A DNA stretch of 64,000 nucleotides from Tamarix chinensis (Eukaryota; Streptophyta; Magnoliopsida; Caryophyllales; Tamaricaceae): contig CM060177.1 of NCBI GenBank assembly GCA_030549775.1, positions 56,918,638-56,982,637 of the forward strand, written 5' to 3'. Made by a program: the position numbers and the translations under genes. This document shows positions 1 to 10,570 of the stretch, one piece after another. Below the pieces are notes generated by a model that worked only from the letters and a program-made list of their open reading frames with translations, searched no databases and was not told the origin of the DNA. The number at the start of each line of letters is the position of its first letter. Positions within the stretch are counted from its first letter, which is position 1.

Positions 1-64
1 TATCATATTTGAATATACTCCATGATGCCTCACATGATGATATATATCTAAAACCATAATACAT

Positions 65-960
65 CTAAACTTTGTCTGCATTTTTGGCTAGCTCATCTGT
101 CATTGTACTTTCATAGAATAAGGCAGTAACACGATCATGGCATTTTTTGACATATTTAAATAAATACTTGATAGAGCATGATTGATTACACCACTCGACA
201 TTAAGATAAGTACTATACTTAAGCAACAAATAACGACCGTGAGGAACAATAAATCTATTATCAAGAGGAAATCTATTCTTCTCCATTATTATCCCATTAT
301 CTCGTTGCATGTACATAGGATACCTATCATCATCCACTATTGTTGATTCAACGAATTTCTTGGGAAAATGCTTAGTATAATGACCATTTGACATGCAAGG
401 GGAGTTCCTTTTAGTAGCACCACATGGCCTATGTACCATATATTATTGAACTGCTTTGTAATATGCCGAATCAATGTTACTATCTGGAATTTCTACTAAA
501 ATGATCTTTTCAATTGGATACTTATCTTGTAATGCAAGAAATAACAATATCTGAGCATGTGGCAACCCACGCTTCTTGAATTCGATTATATATATAATTG
601 TAATTGAAAAAACACATAGAACTATGTCAATAAAGTACACCATAATTTAATGTGAAATAAAAGTTAAAAGGAAAAAAATAGAATCATACTTGATTTAACT
701 GCTCTGAATATCTTGTTTGTGTGAAGTTATTTCATAAGACATTGAAACTTCAATTTAAATACACGATTAATAATGTCTGGGTGATCATCAGCCTTAAGAC
801 CTCTTTTTTCAATATAATGAACTATTTCTGGCCATTTCGGACTACAAGTAACTGTGATAAAAATGTCAAGATAACCAACCCATCTACAAATCACCATGCC
901 TTCTTGATAGATCTAGATCATATATCTAGCACCACCAGTGAATGATGATGGTAGAATAAC
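65..960 (-). pseudogene. Helitron replicase remnant, Rep (HUH) domain
   Basis: Helitron Rep/helicases nick and transfer one DNA strand in rolling-circle transposition. On the minus strand, positions 900-730 read PKWPEIVHYIEKRG then a DDHPDIINRVFKLKF block. Positions 643-443 read KKRGLPHAQILLFL and EIPDSNIDSAYYKAV. Positions 439-65 read MVHRPCGATKRNSPCM, KHFPKKFVES, LLLKYSTYLNVEWCNQS, SIKYLFKYVKKCHDR. This is the collinear order of plant Helitron Rep proteins. The two tyrosines of the KYxxKY motif survive. The HUH motif, normally HAH, reads HAQ, so the metal site is broken. A stop and frame change between 439 and 443 and further breaks make it a pseudogene. The helicase half would lie beyond the left edge. 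Family assignment is confident; activity is very unlikely. Confidence 0.9.
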
Positions 961-1584
961 TCGTTTTCCTTGTGTGGATGGATCTGTCTCACCTCTTAGT
1001 ATTGCATCTGCTAGACTATATAATCCACAACACAATTGTTTCTAATGTAACTTAATGTATATCAATCTAGAAGTCTCAACCGTAGTATATATGTCAACAA
1101 TAAATTATTGGAGAAATCTTGTAGAAGACAATATAATCGATAACTCGGACTCTTTTTCATACAAACGATAACAAAATTGCTCTGTTGTGCTTATATTAAT
1201 TCAAACACTCTACTTAATTACCTAATGACAGGTTAACATCATGTCTTCTCTATAACCATCTTCACCATATGGAAATAGTAGAGCATATTATAGCCCAAGA
1301 TATGATGCATGCAATTGGTTAATGTGTTTTAGCAAACTGGTTTTAGTTTCAACCAAAATATCTTTATCACCTAATGATGCATCAAAGTCACCAACAATTT
1401 CAGACGCAGTAGGTAGATTATACCTTCTTCCATCACCACTCCTTCCAATCAACTTCAACTTTACATTAGAACAACCCTCTTTTTCAATTTTTTCTCTGAC
1501 TATTCTAAGTAATTTGACCAACTCATTATTCTTATCAAGCATCTTCTTCAGGTCATAAACAATAGATGTATAGAGGTTGCGCAA
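961..1584 (-). pseudogene. Helitron replicase remnant, central part
   Basis: Minus-strand continuation upstream of the Rep domain. Positions 1584-1288 read LKKMLDKNNELVKLLR, then KLKLIGRSGDGRRYNLPTAS and EIVGDFDASLGDKDILVET. A one-base frameshift near 1290 leads into YALLFPYGEDGYREDMM (about 1288-1235). Positions about 1190-935 hold a fragmentary stretch with GRLFQQFIVDIYT and GKRVILPSSFTGGARYM, with stops. These phrases are in the order expected of the Helitron_like_N region. At least three frame changes are needed, so it is decayed. The identification is by eye from strongly conserved phrases. Confidence 0.88.
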
Positions 1585-1697
1585 GGTTTGATTTTCCCTA
1601 TACTTAATATAGTTATAACATATTATTAGAAGAATTTACTTCAAATATGAATAATCAATAACCAATGAGAAATGAGAAATGGTTGTTATAAAACTCA

Positions 1698-2140
1698 CCT
1701 GATAGAATTCACTCTATTTTGGAGTTCATTTTCCATGTCATAAATGTAAAGTTAAGCAAATTTAGCCGCTGAACCTTTAGATGGCAATAAGCTTCCCATA
1801 AGATGATAACTTTTGCCATGTAATCTAATTATTGGAGGAGAGTTTCCATTGTTCAAACTCCTATCAACTTTTCCTCCTATGGATGTGAAACAAAACATAT
1901 TGTTGTAAGATCGGATATTTTGGAGGTATTGTTTCCTTCTATTATTACGTAAATATAATAGGCCGTACAACAATTTTGGAGGATTTCTCGTTGCCAATAG
2001 TTTAACTTTTCCTTATATATAACATAAAGAGTATTTTGGATTTTGAGATGATTGACTTTTATACCAAAAAAATGAGTTACAAAAATTACATGTATATATT
2101 GGATCTCCAATATCCAAATAATCTACACATATAATAAAAG
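1698..2140 (-). pseudogene. Helitron replicase remnant, N-terminal part
   Basis: Minus-strand reading gives FWYKSQSSQNPKYSLCY (about 2075-2020), then RNPPKLLYGLLYLRNNRR, QYLQNIRSYNNMFCFTSIGG, KVDRSLNNGNSPPIIRLHG, SYHLMGSLLPSKGSAAKFA, and after a stop LYIYDMENELQNRV (about 1750-1705). This matches the conserved N-terminal block of plant Helitron replicases. Several frameshifts and a stop replace the normal reading. A GTGAGT at about 1698 on the minus strand could be a splice donor, because plant Helitron genes often have introns, but the acceptor near 1580 is uncertain. Confidence 0.85.
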
Positions 2141-2778
2141 TAATGTCAAATACAAATGATTTTCATTTGTATATCAATTTTGAAAATTTATAATTTTAAG
2201 ATTGAATAATTGAATAAATATCTTCATACGTACCAGGTGATGGTGTTCCATTATTGTATTCTAATTCATTATCAATGAACAATTAGAATATCAACCATTA
2301 AATAATGTATCATTGTCTTATCTTTCTTTATACATTATGAATAATGTGCATACTGACTAAGCAATGCTTATTATAAAAAATAAAAATGCTAACCCTCATT
2401 CAATTATAGTTGTTTCACCTATGATGGGGGTATCAAAATCTTTCTCAGAATATACTCCCATGTTGTTGAATTTTAATAAATTATCGATACCACTTTCATT
2501 TGATCCATAAGATGTAGGCATCGTATTGTTGTATGTGATTAAACTTTTAGAGGTACATGCTATATTAAACATAGAATAGAATAGTTAAACAATATGTGAA
2601 AAATACTTTCAATAATTAAGATAAAAAATTTATCAATTGTAATGTCACTAAGAGAAGATAACAATATTTGAGATTGAAAGGAATTGAATATACTATTTTT
2701 ATTTGTGTTCTTTCATATGTTTTCTTCTTTATAGTTGTATTTAAATTTCCTACATAGATGAATAAATGTAAAATACAT
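2141..2778. other. AT-rich stretch, no gene seen
   Basis: This stretch lies just 5' of the Helitron replicase remnant on its strand. It contains only AT-rich sequence with short frames. I recognise no conserved protein phrase or repeat. It may include the leader of the Helitron gene, but nothing in the sequence proves that. Confidence 0.4.
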
Positions 2779-2801
2779 ATGTGTGTGTGTGTGTGTGTGT
2801 G
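2779..2801. repeat. (TG)n microsatellite
   Basis: An uninterrupted run of about eleven TG dinucleotides between the Helitron remnant and the tandem satellite. Confidence 0.95.
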
Positions 2802-2820
2802 TAACAATGACTAAATTAAA

Positions 2821-5800
2821 TGGTAATAAAAGAAAGAGAACTCAATATTTTTTATAACCTACTAAAATATTTTATAATTATATTTTAGATTATTGATGAA
2901 ATATATTAAACTTTAAAAATATTTTTCTTGTATGAATGTAATAAGAATACAAATTTTTAATACCACACATCAAAGTTATATTATATTTTATACCACAAAT
3001 CATATTTATATTATATTTTATTCATTTATTGCAACATGAAAAGATATTCAACATAAACATAGTAAAGTAAAATTAATATGCTATTATTTATGTTTTAATA
3101 AGGTTTGATATGTTGCACTATGCAACATTACTTAAAAAAATTTGTGCACTCTTTGAAATTAAAAAATGTATTTAGCATCAATATAATAACAAATTATTAA
3201 TATTTTTATAGTATATACCACACATCATGACGAATTTGTTTTTACTAATATCCTTCATCATAAAAAGAGATTAAAGAAAAAGATTGTGAACACTTCATAA
3301 TTAAAGTGGTTCATAAAAGCTTTTATATTAACTATAGTTAAATGCAATTAATATATTATTAATAAGTGCTAAACATTATGTTTACATATGGTTCAATATG
3401 TCGCACTAAGCAACATTACTTAAATAAATTTATTTACTCTTCGAAATTAAAATTTCTATTTATTATCAATATAATAACAAAATGTTAATATTTAGATACT
3501 ATATATCACACATCATGATGATTTTTAATTTTACAAATTTCCTGCAACATAAATAGAGATTAAAGAAAAATGTAATTAAGAAGACATTTCTTATAAATGA
3601 TGGTACGATATAATTTAAATTTAAGGTAAAATTGAAAAGAAAATATTTCGCATAATTTTTTCAAAGAGATAGTATAATTAAATTTTATAATATTGATGAA
3701 ATGTTAAAACTTTATAAATATTATGATAATAAAAGAAGAGAACTCAATATTTTTTGTAACCCACTAAACTATTCCATAATTACATTTTATATTATTGACG
3801 AAATAAACTAAACTTTAAAAATATTGTTCTTGTATGAATGTAATAAGAATGTAATTTTTTAATACCACGCATCATAGTTGTATTATATTTTATACCACAA
3901 ATCATATTTATATTATATTTTATTTATTTACTGCAACATGAAAAGATAGTGAACATAAATGTAGTTAAGTAAAATTAATATGTTATTAATAAATGCAAAA
4001 CTATATGTTTAAATAGGGTTTGATATGTTACACTAAGCAAAATTACTTGAAAAAATATATGTACTCTTTGAAATTAAAAAATGTATTTATTATCAATATA
4101 ATAACAAATTATTAACATTTATATAGTATATACCACACATCATGATCATTTTTTATTTATTTTACTAATATCCTTCAACATAAAAAGAGATTAAAGAAAA
4201 ATGTTCCTAACACTTGATAATTAAAGTGGTTCGTAAAAGCTTTTATATTAAATGTAGTTGAGTACCATTAATATGTTATTAATAATTGCTAAACATTAAT
4301 AAATGCCAAACATTATATTACATATGGTTCAATATGTTGCGCTAAGCAACGTTACTTAAATAAATTTATGTATTTTTCGAAATTAAAATTACTATTTAGT
4401 ATCAATATAATAACAAACTATTAATATTTATATACTATATACCACACATCATGATGATGTTTTACATTACAAATTTCCTCCAACATAAATAGAGATTAAA
4501 GAAAATTTTAATTAAGAAGACATTTTTTTTATAAATGATGGTATGATATAATTTAAATTTAAGGTAAAATTAAAAAGAAAATATTTCACATTATGTTCCC
4601 AAATCTAGTTCATAATGTTTTCAAAGAGATAGTATAATTAAATTTTATAATATTGATGAAATGTTTAAAACTTTATAAATATTATGGTAATTAAAGAAAA
4701 AGAACTCAATATTATTTGTAATCCACTAAACTATTCTATAAGTATATGTTATATTATTGAATAAATGCACTAAACTTAAAAAATATTGTTCTTGTATGAA
4801 TGTAATAAGAATGCAATTTTTAATACCACACATCATAGTTTTATTATATTTTATACCATAAATCATATTTATATTATATTTTAATCATTTATTGCAATAT
4901 GAAAATATATTCAACATAAATGTAGTTAAATAAAATTAATATGTTCTTAATAAATGCTAAAATTTATGTTTAAATAGGGTTTGATATGTTTCACTAAGCA
5001 ACATTACTTAAAAAAATCTATGTACTCTTTGAAATTAAAAAATGTATTTAGTATCAATATAATAACAAATTATTAACATTTTTATAGTATATCCCACACA
5101 TCATGATCATTTTTTTTTATTTTACTAATATCTTTCAACATAAAAAGAGATTAAAGAAAAAGGTTCCTAACACTTTATAATTAAAGTGATTCGTAAAAGC
5201 TTTTATATTAAATGTAGTTATGTACCATTAATATGTTATTAATAAGTGCTAAACATTATTTTTACATATGGTTCAATATATTTCACTAAGCAACATTACT
5301 TAAATAAATTTATGTACTCTTCGAAATTAAAATTTCTATTTACTATCAATATAATAACAAATTTTTAATATTTATATACTATATATCACACATCATGATG
5401 ATTTTTAATTTTACAAATTTCCTGCAACATAAATAGAGATTAAAGAAATATGTAATTAAGAAGACATTTCTTATAAATGATGGTATGATATAATTTAAAT
5501 TTAAGGTAAAATTGACAAGAAAATATTTCATATAATGTTTCCAAATCTAGTTTATAATGTTTTCAAAAAGATAGTATAATTAAATTTTATAATATTGATG
5601 AAATGATTAAAACTTTATAAATATTATGGTAATATAATAAAGAGAATTCAATATTATTTGTAACCGACTAAACTATTCTATAATTATATTTTTTATTATT
5701 GAAGAAATGTACTAAACTTAAAAAATATTGTTCTTATATGAATGTAATAAGAATACAATTTTTTTAATAGCACACATCATAGTTATATTATATTTTTTTT

Positions 5801-6290
5801 TACCACAAATCATATTTATATTATATTTTATTTATTTATTGCAACATGAAAAGATTTTCAACATAAATGTAGCTAAGGAAAACTCATTAGTTATCAATAA
5901 ATGCTAAATTTTATGTTGAAATAGGGTTTGATATGTTTCACCAAGCAACATTACTTAAAAGAATCTATGTACTCTTTGAAATTAAAAAATGTATTTAGTA
6001 TCAATACAATAAAAATTATTAATATATTTATAGTATATACCACACATCATGATAATTTTTTTTACTAACATTCTTCAACATAAAAAGAGATTAAAGAAAA
6101 AGGTTCCTAAAACTTTATAATTAAAGTGGTTCGTAAAAGCTTTTATATTAAATGTAGTTAAGTTCGCTTAATATGTTATTAATAAGTGCTAAACATTATG
6201 TTTACATATGGTTCAATATGTTGCACTAAGCAACAATGCTCACATAAATTTATAGACTCTTCGAAATTAAAATCTAGTATCCAAAATTGA
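2821..6290. repeat. Tandem satellite, about 3.7 units of 0.90-0.96 kb
   Basis: The landmark AGAACTCAATATT recurs near 2840, 3739, 4702 and, as AGAATTCAATATT, near 5641. Unit starts fall near 2821, 3724, 4684 and 5626, giving spacings of about 903, 960 and 942 bp; the last unit is partial. Each unit contains two related half-units. One begins GGTTTGATATGTT (about 3102, 4018, 4978, 5926) and the other GGTTCAATATGTT or a variant (about 3389, 4326, 5269, 6207), roughly 282-308 bp later. Both halves carry ACCACACATCATGAT-like sequence. A third segment begins near AGAGATTAAAGAAA. The sequence is very AT-rich and non-coding. No family name is recognised. Confidence 0.85.
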
Positions 6291-6589
6291 TCAAGTATTA
6301 ATGTAATAATATTTTTATTTTTAATAATAAGGTAAAATAATTCGTAACTTAAAAATTAATATTAATTTTTTTTATACCACACATCATAGTCTTGTTTGAT
6401 TTTATTAAATTTCTCAACATGAAAAGATATTCAAAATACATGTAGTTAAGTTAAATAAATATATTATTATTAAGTGCTAAAATTAAGGTTTCTTTATGGT
6501 AATATAATTAGCATTAAGTGAAATTAGTTATATGTTGTGGTTTGATAGGTTGAACTGAAAAAATTGACTATCGATCTTGTTAGCTATGA

Positions 6590-7215
6590 ATTAGGACCAT
6601 TCGTCTGCTTCTAATCCCTATCAAAACATATGAAAAATCAAGGCCATTTGTCATTAGCCACGAAAAATCTTGGCCATCTATTGTGTTTTCCATGGATCAA
6701 CCAAACAAACACAATTTCATAAACTTCTGGCCATTAGATGTATTGAGCTAAAATCCACCATCCATTCCTTACCATTTTTGCAGTATGATAAACGATTACC
6801 GAGAAAATATGAGCAGCTGATTTTGTATGGCTTTAATCGACATCATTGATTCTAACAAAAGAAAGGATAATTATCCTTTCTACTTTATCAACAATATTAC
6901 CAAATATGTGCCATTGAATTCAAAATTAAACCAATCGTGGCCATCCTTATTGTCTGACATGGATCAATTAAACTAACACAATTTCGTAAATCATGGCCAT
7001 TAGATACATTTAGCCAGCATCCACCATCCATCCCCTACCCTCTCTGCAGTTTGATAAACACATATCGAGAAAATATGAGCTGCTGATTTTATATAGTTTA
7101 AATCTATGCCATTGATAACAAATGAAGTTACACCAATTATCCTATCTACTTTACCGACATTATCATCAAATCTTGGTTGTTAAATTCAAAATAAAAGCAA
7201 TAGTAGCTGTTGAAT
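6590..7215. repeat. Two direct repeats of about 268 bp (family R2)
   Basis: Copy 1 carries GGATCAACCAAACAAACACA at 6693, and copy 2 a close variant at 6961. Both continue through a GGCCATTAGAT motif, an ATCCACCATCCAT motif, a GAGAAAATATGAGC motif and a CTACTTTA motif in the same order. A third copy near 9037 is split by a solo LTR. The repeat is non-coding. It resembles intergenic promoter-type repeats only in general style, and I assign no function. Confidence 0.8.
6860..6881. repeat. Perfect 22-bp palindrome
   Basis: The two arms are AGAAAGGATAA and TTATCCTTTCT with no spacer. It lies inside R2 copy 1. The equivalent positions of copies 2 and 3 (about 7125-7150 and 9962-9985) keep only parts of it. 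Confidence 0.9.
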
Positions 7216-8559
7216 CTGATAACCCTAAGTATAACTCCTACATTCTCGTACTTGCCTATTTTGTAATTATCCCACTCGAAGTTTCTCAAGCGGTGTTGGA
7301 GAGAAAAATTTCTCTCGAATGTTGATTCTTCCACAACTGTCAGGAAAATTTCTGACCTGTCGTTCTCTCCATTGATCCGTCCCTTTCCTTCAACACCATT
7401 TCATTGAAAAATTTCCACTTTCAAACAACAATTTCCTTTTAACAATCGGTAGATTAGTTCGGTCTTCTCCACAATTGAAGTTTTCTAAAGATTATCATTC
7501 ACGAAATAGGTATAATCTAATATGTTTTGTTCCTCTTATTTTGAGATAGCATCTACTTCTATTTTATCTTTTTATAGATTTCAATTCAATATTATTCTAT
7601 ACTAATCGTTTAATATTTTTTTTTTCTGATGTGCTTACAAAATCGTTACATATTTCCTATTCGAATTTTGACGTTATGTCCGACGTCACATGCATGCACA
7701 TAGACACAATCTTCTATTAGAAAACACACTGATATACGCAACATTATTGTGTGTAGATAAGATCTTTTTATTCATTATATCTTGTAATATCTCTATAGAA
7801 AATCGTATGAAATATTTTGTAGTGTGTGGTAATTTTATCAGATATATGGTTTTAATAGTATAATATAATATTTATCTAGTTTTTGTAGTTAAGAAATGCT
7901 TATTGAAATGATCTATTTAAATAAAGTGACCTAGAACTTTATGGCAGTAATTACAATTTCATACATCTACCAAAAATTGAATAACTATTTCGTTGGATAT
8001 TTGGAAGAAATTATTTTCTTTTTGTTGTCAAATAATTTTCATTTTATTATGAAATATAAAAATATTTTTTTTAATTAATATGATTTTTGTTTTTCATGTG
8101 ACTGTTCATAGTATATACAAATTTCGAGCTTAATTTATAGTCACCGAGGTATAATTTTCTATGTTCTAAAGTTAATTAGCTTCCTTAAGATTTTCTATAA
8201 CTAATGTACTATACTAATAAATAATGGATTTTTTGGATGCAAGTGCGAAATTGTGGCTGTTGATTCTAGTTTTGTAAACCAAAAATGAATAATAAATTTT
8301 GAAGTATAATACTATTATATACTGTTTTTGTGTGATGTCTTACCAAATGTGTGCTAATGATTGATATTTGGGTTGGAAAAATTTTGTATTATCATATTAT
8401 GGTAATCTAATATTCACTAAGTGAAATTAATTAATTAATAATTATTAATGTAAAACTAATATGTTGGTAATAAGTACTAGACTATAGCTTTATAAATTAA
8501 TAATTTAAAATAGGTCTCGAATTTACAATAAATACACATATCATTAAATAACTTCGTTT
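7216..8559. other. No gene recognised; AT-rich with a more balanced start
   Basis: The first 300 bases (to about 7520) are less AT-rich than their surroundings and contain pyrimidine-rich runs resembling a plant 5' leader, including a TATAACTCC motif near 7210. No coding phrase follows on either strand. From about 7520 to 8559 the sequence is plain AT-rich DNA without recognisable repeats or proteins. Confidence 0.35.
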
Positions 8560-8780
8560 ACTTTCTAAATATTTTTTAATTAAGTATAAATATAATAAGA
8601 AATTATTACTATTTTTATAGTATATACCACAGATCATGATGATTTTTAATTTAATAATTTCATAAACTATAAAAAATAGTACACATGATAGTCATATTTT
8701 AATTTACTAAATTTATACAATATGCGAAGATATTCAACAGAAATGTGGTTAAGTTAAATAATTATATTATTAATAAGGGC
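8560..8780. repeat. Degenerate copy of the 0.29-kb satellite half-unit
   Basis: The stretch repeats the order seen in the satellite at 2821-6290: an AATATAATAA motif, TATAGTATATACCACA at about 8617, ATCATGATGATTTTTAAT, then a diverged hairpin-free tail with AAGATATTCAACA. It is a single diverged copy away from the array. Confidence 0.6.
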
Positions 8781-8783
8781 CTA

Positions 8784-8898
8784 AAATATATGTATAATTA
8801 TGGTTCTCTAATTAAAACTAAGTTAATTTGATTAATTGTTTTAATGTTCTTTCCGAAATTCAAATTTCAATTAGAGAACCATAATTATACATATATTT
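8784..8898. repeat. Perfect 30-bp inverted repeat with duplicated loop edge
   Basis: The arms at 8784-8813 and 8869-8898 are exact reverse complements over 30 bases, separated by 55 bases. The motif GAAATTCAAATTTCAATT that precedes the right arm (about 8855) is repeated directly after it (about 8909). The arrangement is a hairpin plus direct duplication. Confidence 0.9.
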
Positions 8899-8999
8899 GT
8901 CCTTTTTGAAATTCAAATTTCAATTTAGTATCACTATCATTATAATCCAAAAGGAATAATCTTCCCGCTAACCATAATTGTAAGGATTGCTATGGATTT

Positions 9000-10060
9000 A
9001 GAAAGGACTAAGCTTGGGAATCCGTATTGTTTGCCAGAGATCAACCAAACAAACACAATTTTATCAAGTCGTGGCCGTTAGATATGTTGTGGGTCTAGCC
9101 CACATGTATTAGTAAAGTGTGCATTTTGTTTTTTCCTAATGAATGGGCTTTTAATAGCATTTTACTTATCTTGGATTAAGTCTAACTTGGGCTTATTATT
9201 TGGGCTTCTTAATTAAGCTTTGGTATAAATACTTACTGTACAAATTAGGATAGCAAATGAGGGTGTGCATTCAAAAAATTACACACACAATTAGAAGCAA
9301 AATAAGAGAGGAAGAAAAAGGGTTTAAGAGAAGAGTTATTTGTGATTTTTCAAGGACAACTTTCACAAAGTTGGGGATATATAGGGACTCATTTTGAATG
9401 GTTAGATCATCGTTTTGAGATTTGGTTTGTCTGTTATTATAGTGGGACAGTACCTTTGATTTTCGGTGATATTGTTCACCTTTGATCTCCTCTTACTTAA
9501 TCTCTCATATATGTACTTGTTAGTGGATTGTGAATTGTTGTGAACCTGATTTGGGTTCATTTTACTCTCAATTTATCATAATAAGAGAAGGAAATAGGGT
9601 GGAGTCCTCAAACGTCCAGTGGTTTTTACTCTTCACATCGAAGGGGTTTTCCACGTATAAATTGTGTGTGTTGATTGGTTCATTTTTCTGATCTATTCGC
9701 TTATGCTTACTGCCCATAATTAGTTTTGCTTGGTGATTTACTTTGGTGAATTATTTGTGGTAAATTTGGGTCCTGTTATTTAGTTGATTGTCTTGGTGTT
9801 GATCCTTGTGGGCGTTGTTGTATATTACCTTCGCCCTTTCAAGATACATTAAGCTAAAATCCACCATCCATCCCTTACCCTCTCTCTAATCTAATAAACA
9901 CATATTGAGCAAATATTAGCCACTGATTTTGTACAGCTTAAATCAAGGTTGTTGATGCGAGCTGAAGTTAGGATGATTGTCCTATCTACTTTACAGATAC
10001 TATTGTCAAATCTAGGCTGTTTAATTTAAAATTAAACACAATACCAGGCTTTGTATATAC
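9000..10060. repeat. Third R2 repeat copy, interrupted by a solo LTR
   Basis: GATCAACCAAACAAACACA at about 9038 leads to GGCCGTTAGATA at 9084. The repeat resumes at 9842 with AGATACATTAAGC, then ATCCACCATCCATCCC, an ATATTGAGCAAATATTAG motif and CTATCTACTTTA (about 9985). Removing the 757-bp insert restores the order found in the copies at 6590-7215. Confidence 0.85.
9085..9841 (+). mobile_element. Solo LTR, 757 bp, TSD AGATA
   Basis: The insert starts TGTTGTGGGTCTAGCCCACA and ends CGCCCTTTCA, giving the TG...CA ends of an LTR. It is flanked by a perfect 5-bp target duplication, AGATA (9080-9084 and 9842-9846). The insertion point is fixed independently because it splits an R2 repeat whose uninterrupted copies are present at 6590-7215. 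A TATA-like GGTATAAATA lies near 9221, which sets plus orientation. A short palindrome, TGGG-TCTA-CCCA in form, lies next to the 5' end. No internal region, PBS or second LTR adjoins, so this is a solo LTR left by LTR-LTR recombination. It is probably Copia-like from its size and ends, but the superfamily is not proven. Confidence 0.9.
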
Positions 10061-10249
10061 TTATCCTATGTATAACTTTGATTAAAATTAATATGGTTTT
10101 ATTAAGAACTAAATTTATGTTCAATTATGGTTCCTAAATTTCCAATAAGTAAAACTAAATAAGTTATTTAATGTAATTTCTGAAATTAAAATTTGAATTC
10201 AAAATTAAATTGAGATTAAAATTACTTTTAAATTAGCAAATTTTATATT

Positions 10250-10570
10250 AAATAATGTAATATTAATATTTTTATAGTATATACCACACATCATGATGAT
10301 TTTTTTTACCAATTTCCTGCAACATAAAAGAGATGAAAGAAAAGGGTTCCTAAGCTTCATAATTAAAATGGTTCCTAAACGATACTCAACATAAATGTAG
10401 TTAAGTATAATTAATATGTTATTAATAAGTGATAAACATTATGTTTAAATATGGTTATATAAGTTGCGGTAAGCAACATTACTTAAATTTTTTTATGTAA
10501 TATCTAAATTTAAAAATTCTATTTAGTATCAATATAATAACAAATTATTTATATATTTTTACAGTAATTA
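10250..10570. repeat. Degenerate satellite-related copy
   Basis: TTTATAGTATATACCACACA near 10274, ATCATGATG, ACATAAAAGAGATGAAAGA, ATAAATGTAGTTAAGTATAA, AAGCAACATTACTT near 10465 and ATCAATATAATAACAAATT occur in the same order as in the tandem satellite at 2821-6290. This is a single dispersed copy of about 320 bp. Confidence 0.75.

Noticed and set aside
8195..8225. Helitron 5' terminus (CTATACTAATAAATAATGG)
   Set aside because: Only weakly like plant Helitron 5' ends. It lies on the strand opposite to the Rep remnant, with no partner 3' hairpin-CTRR end found.
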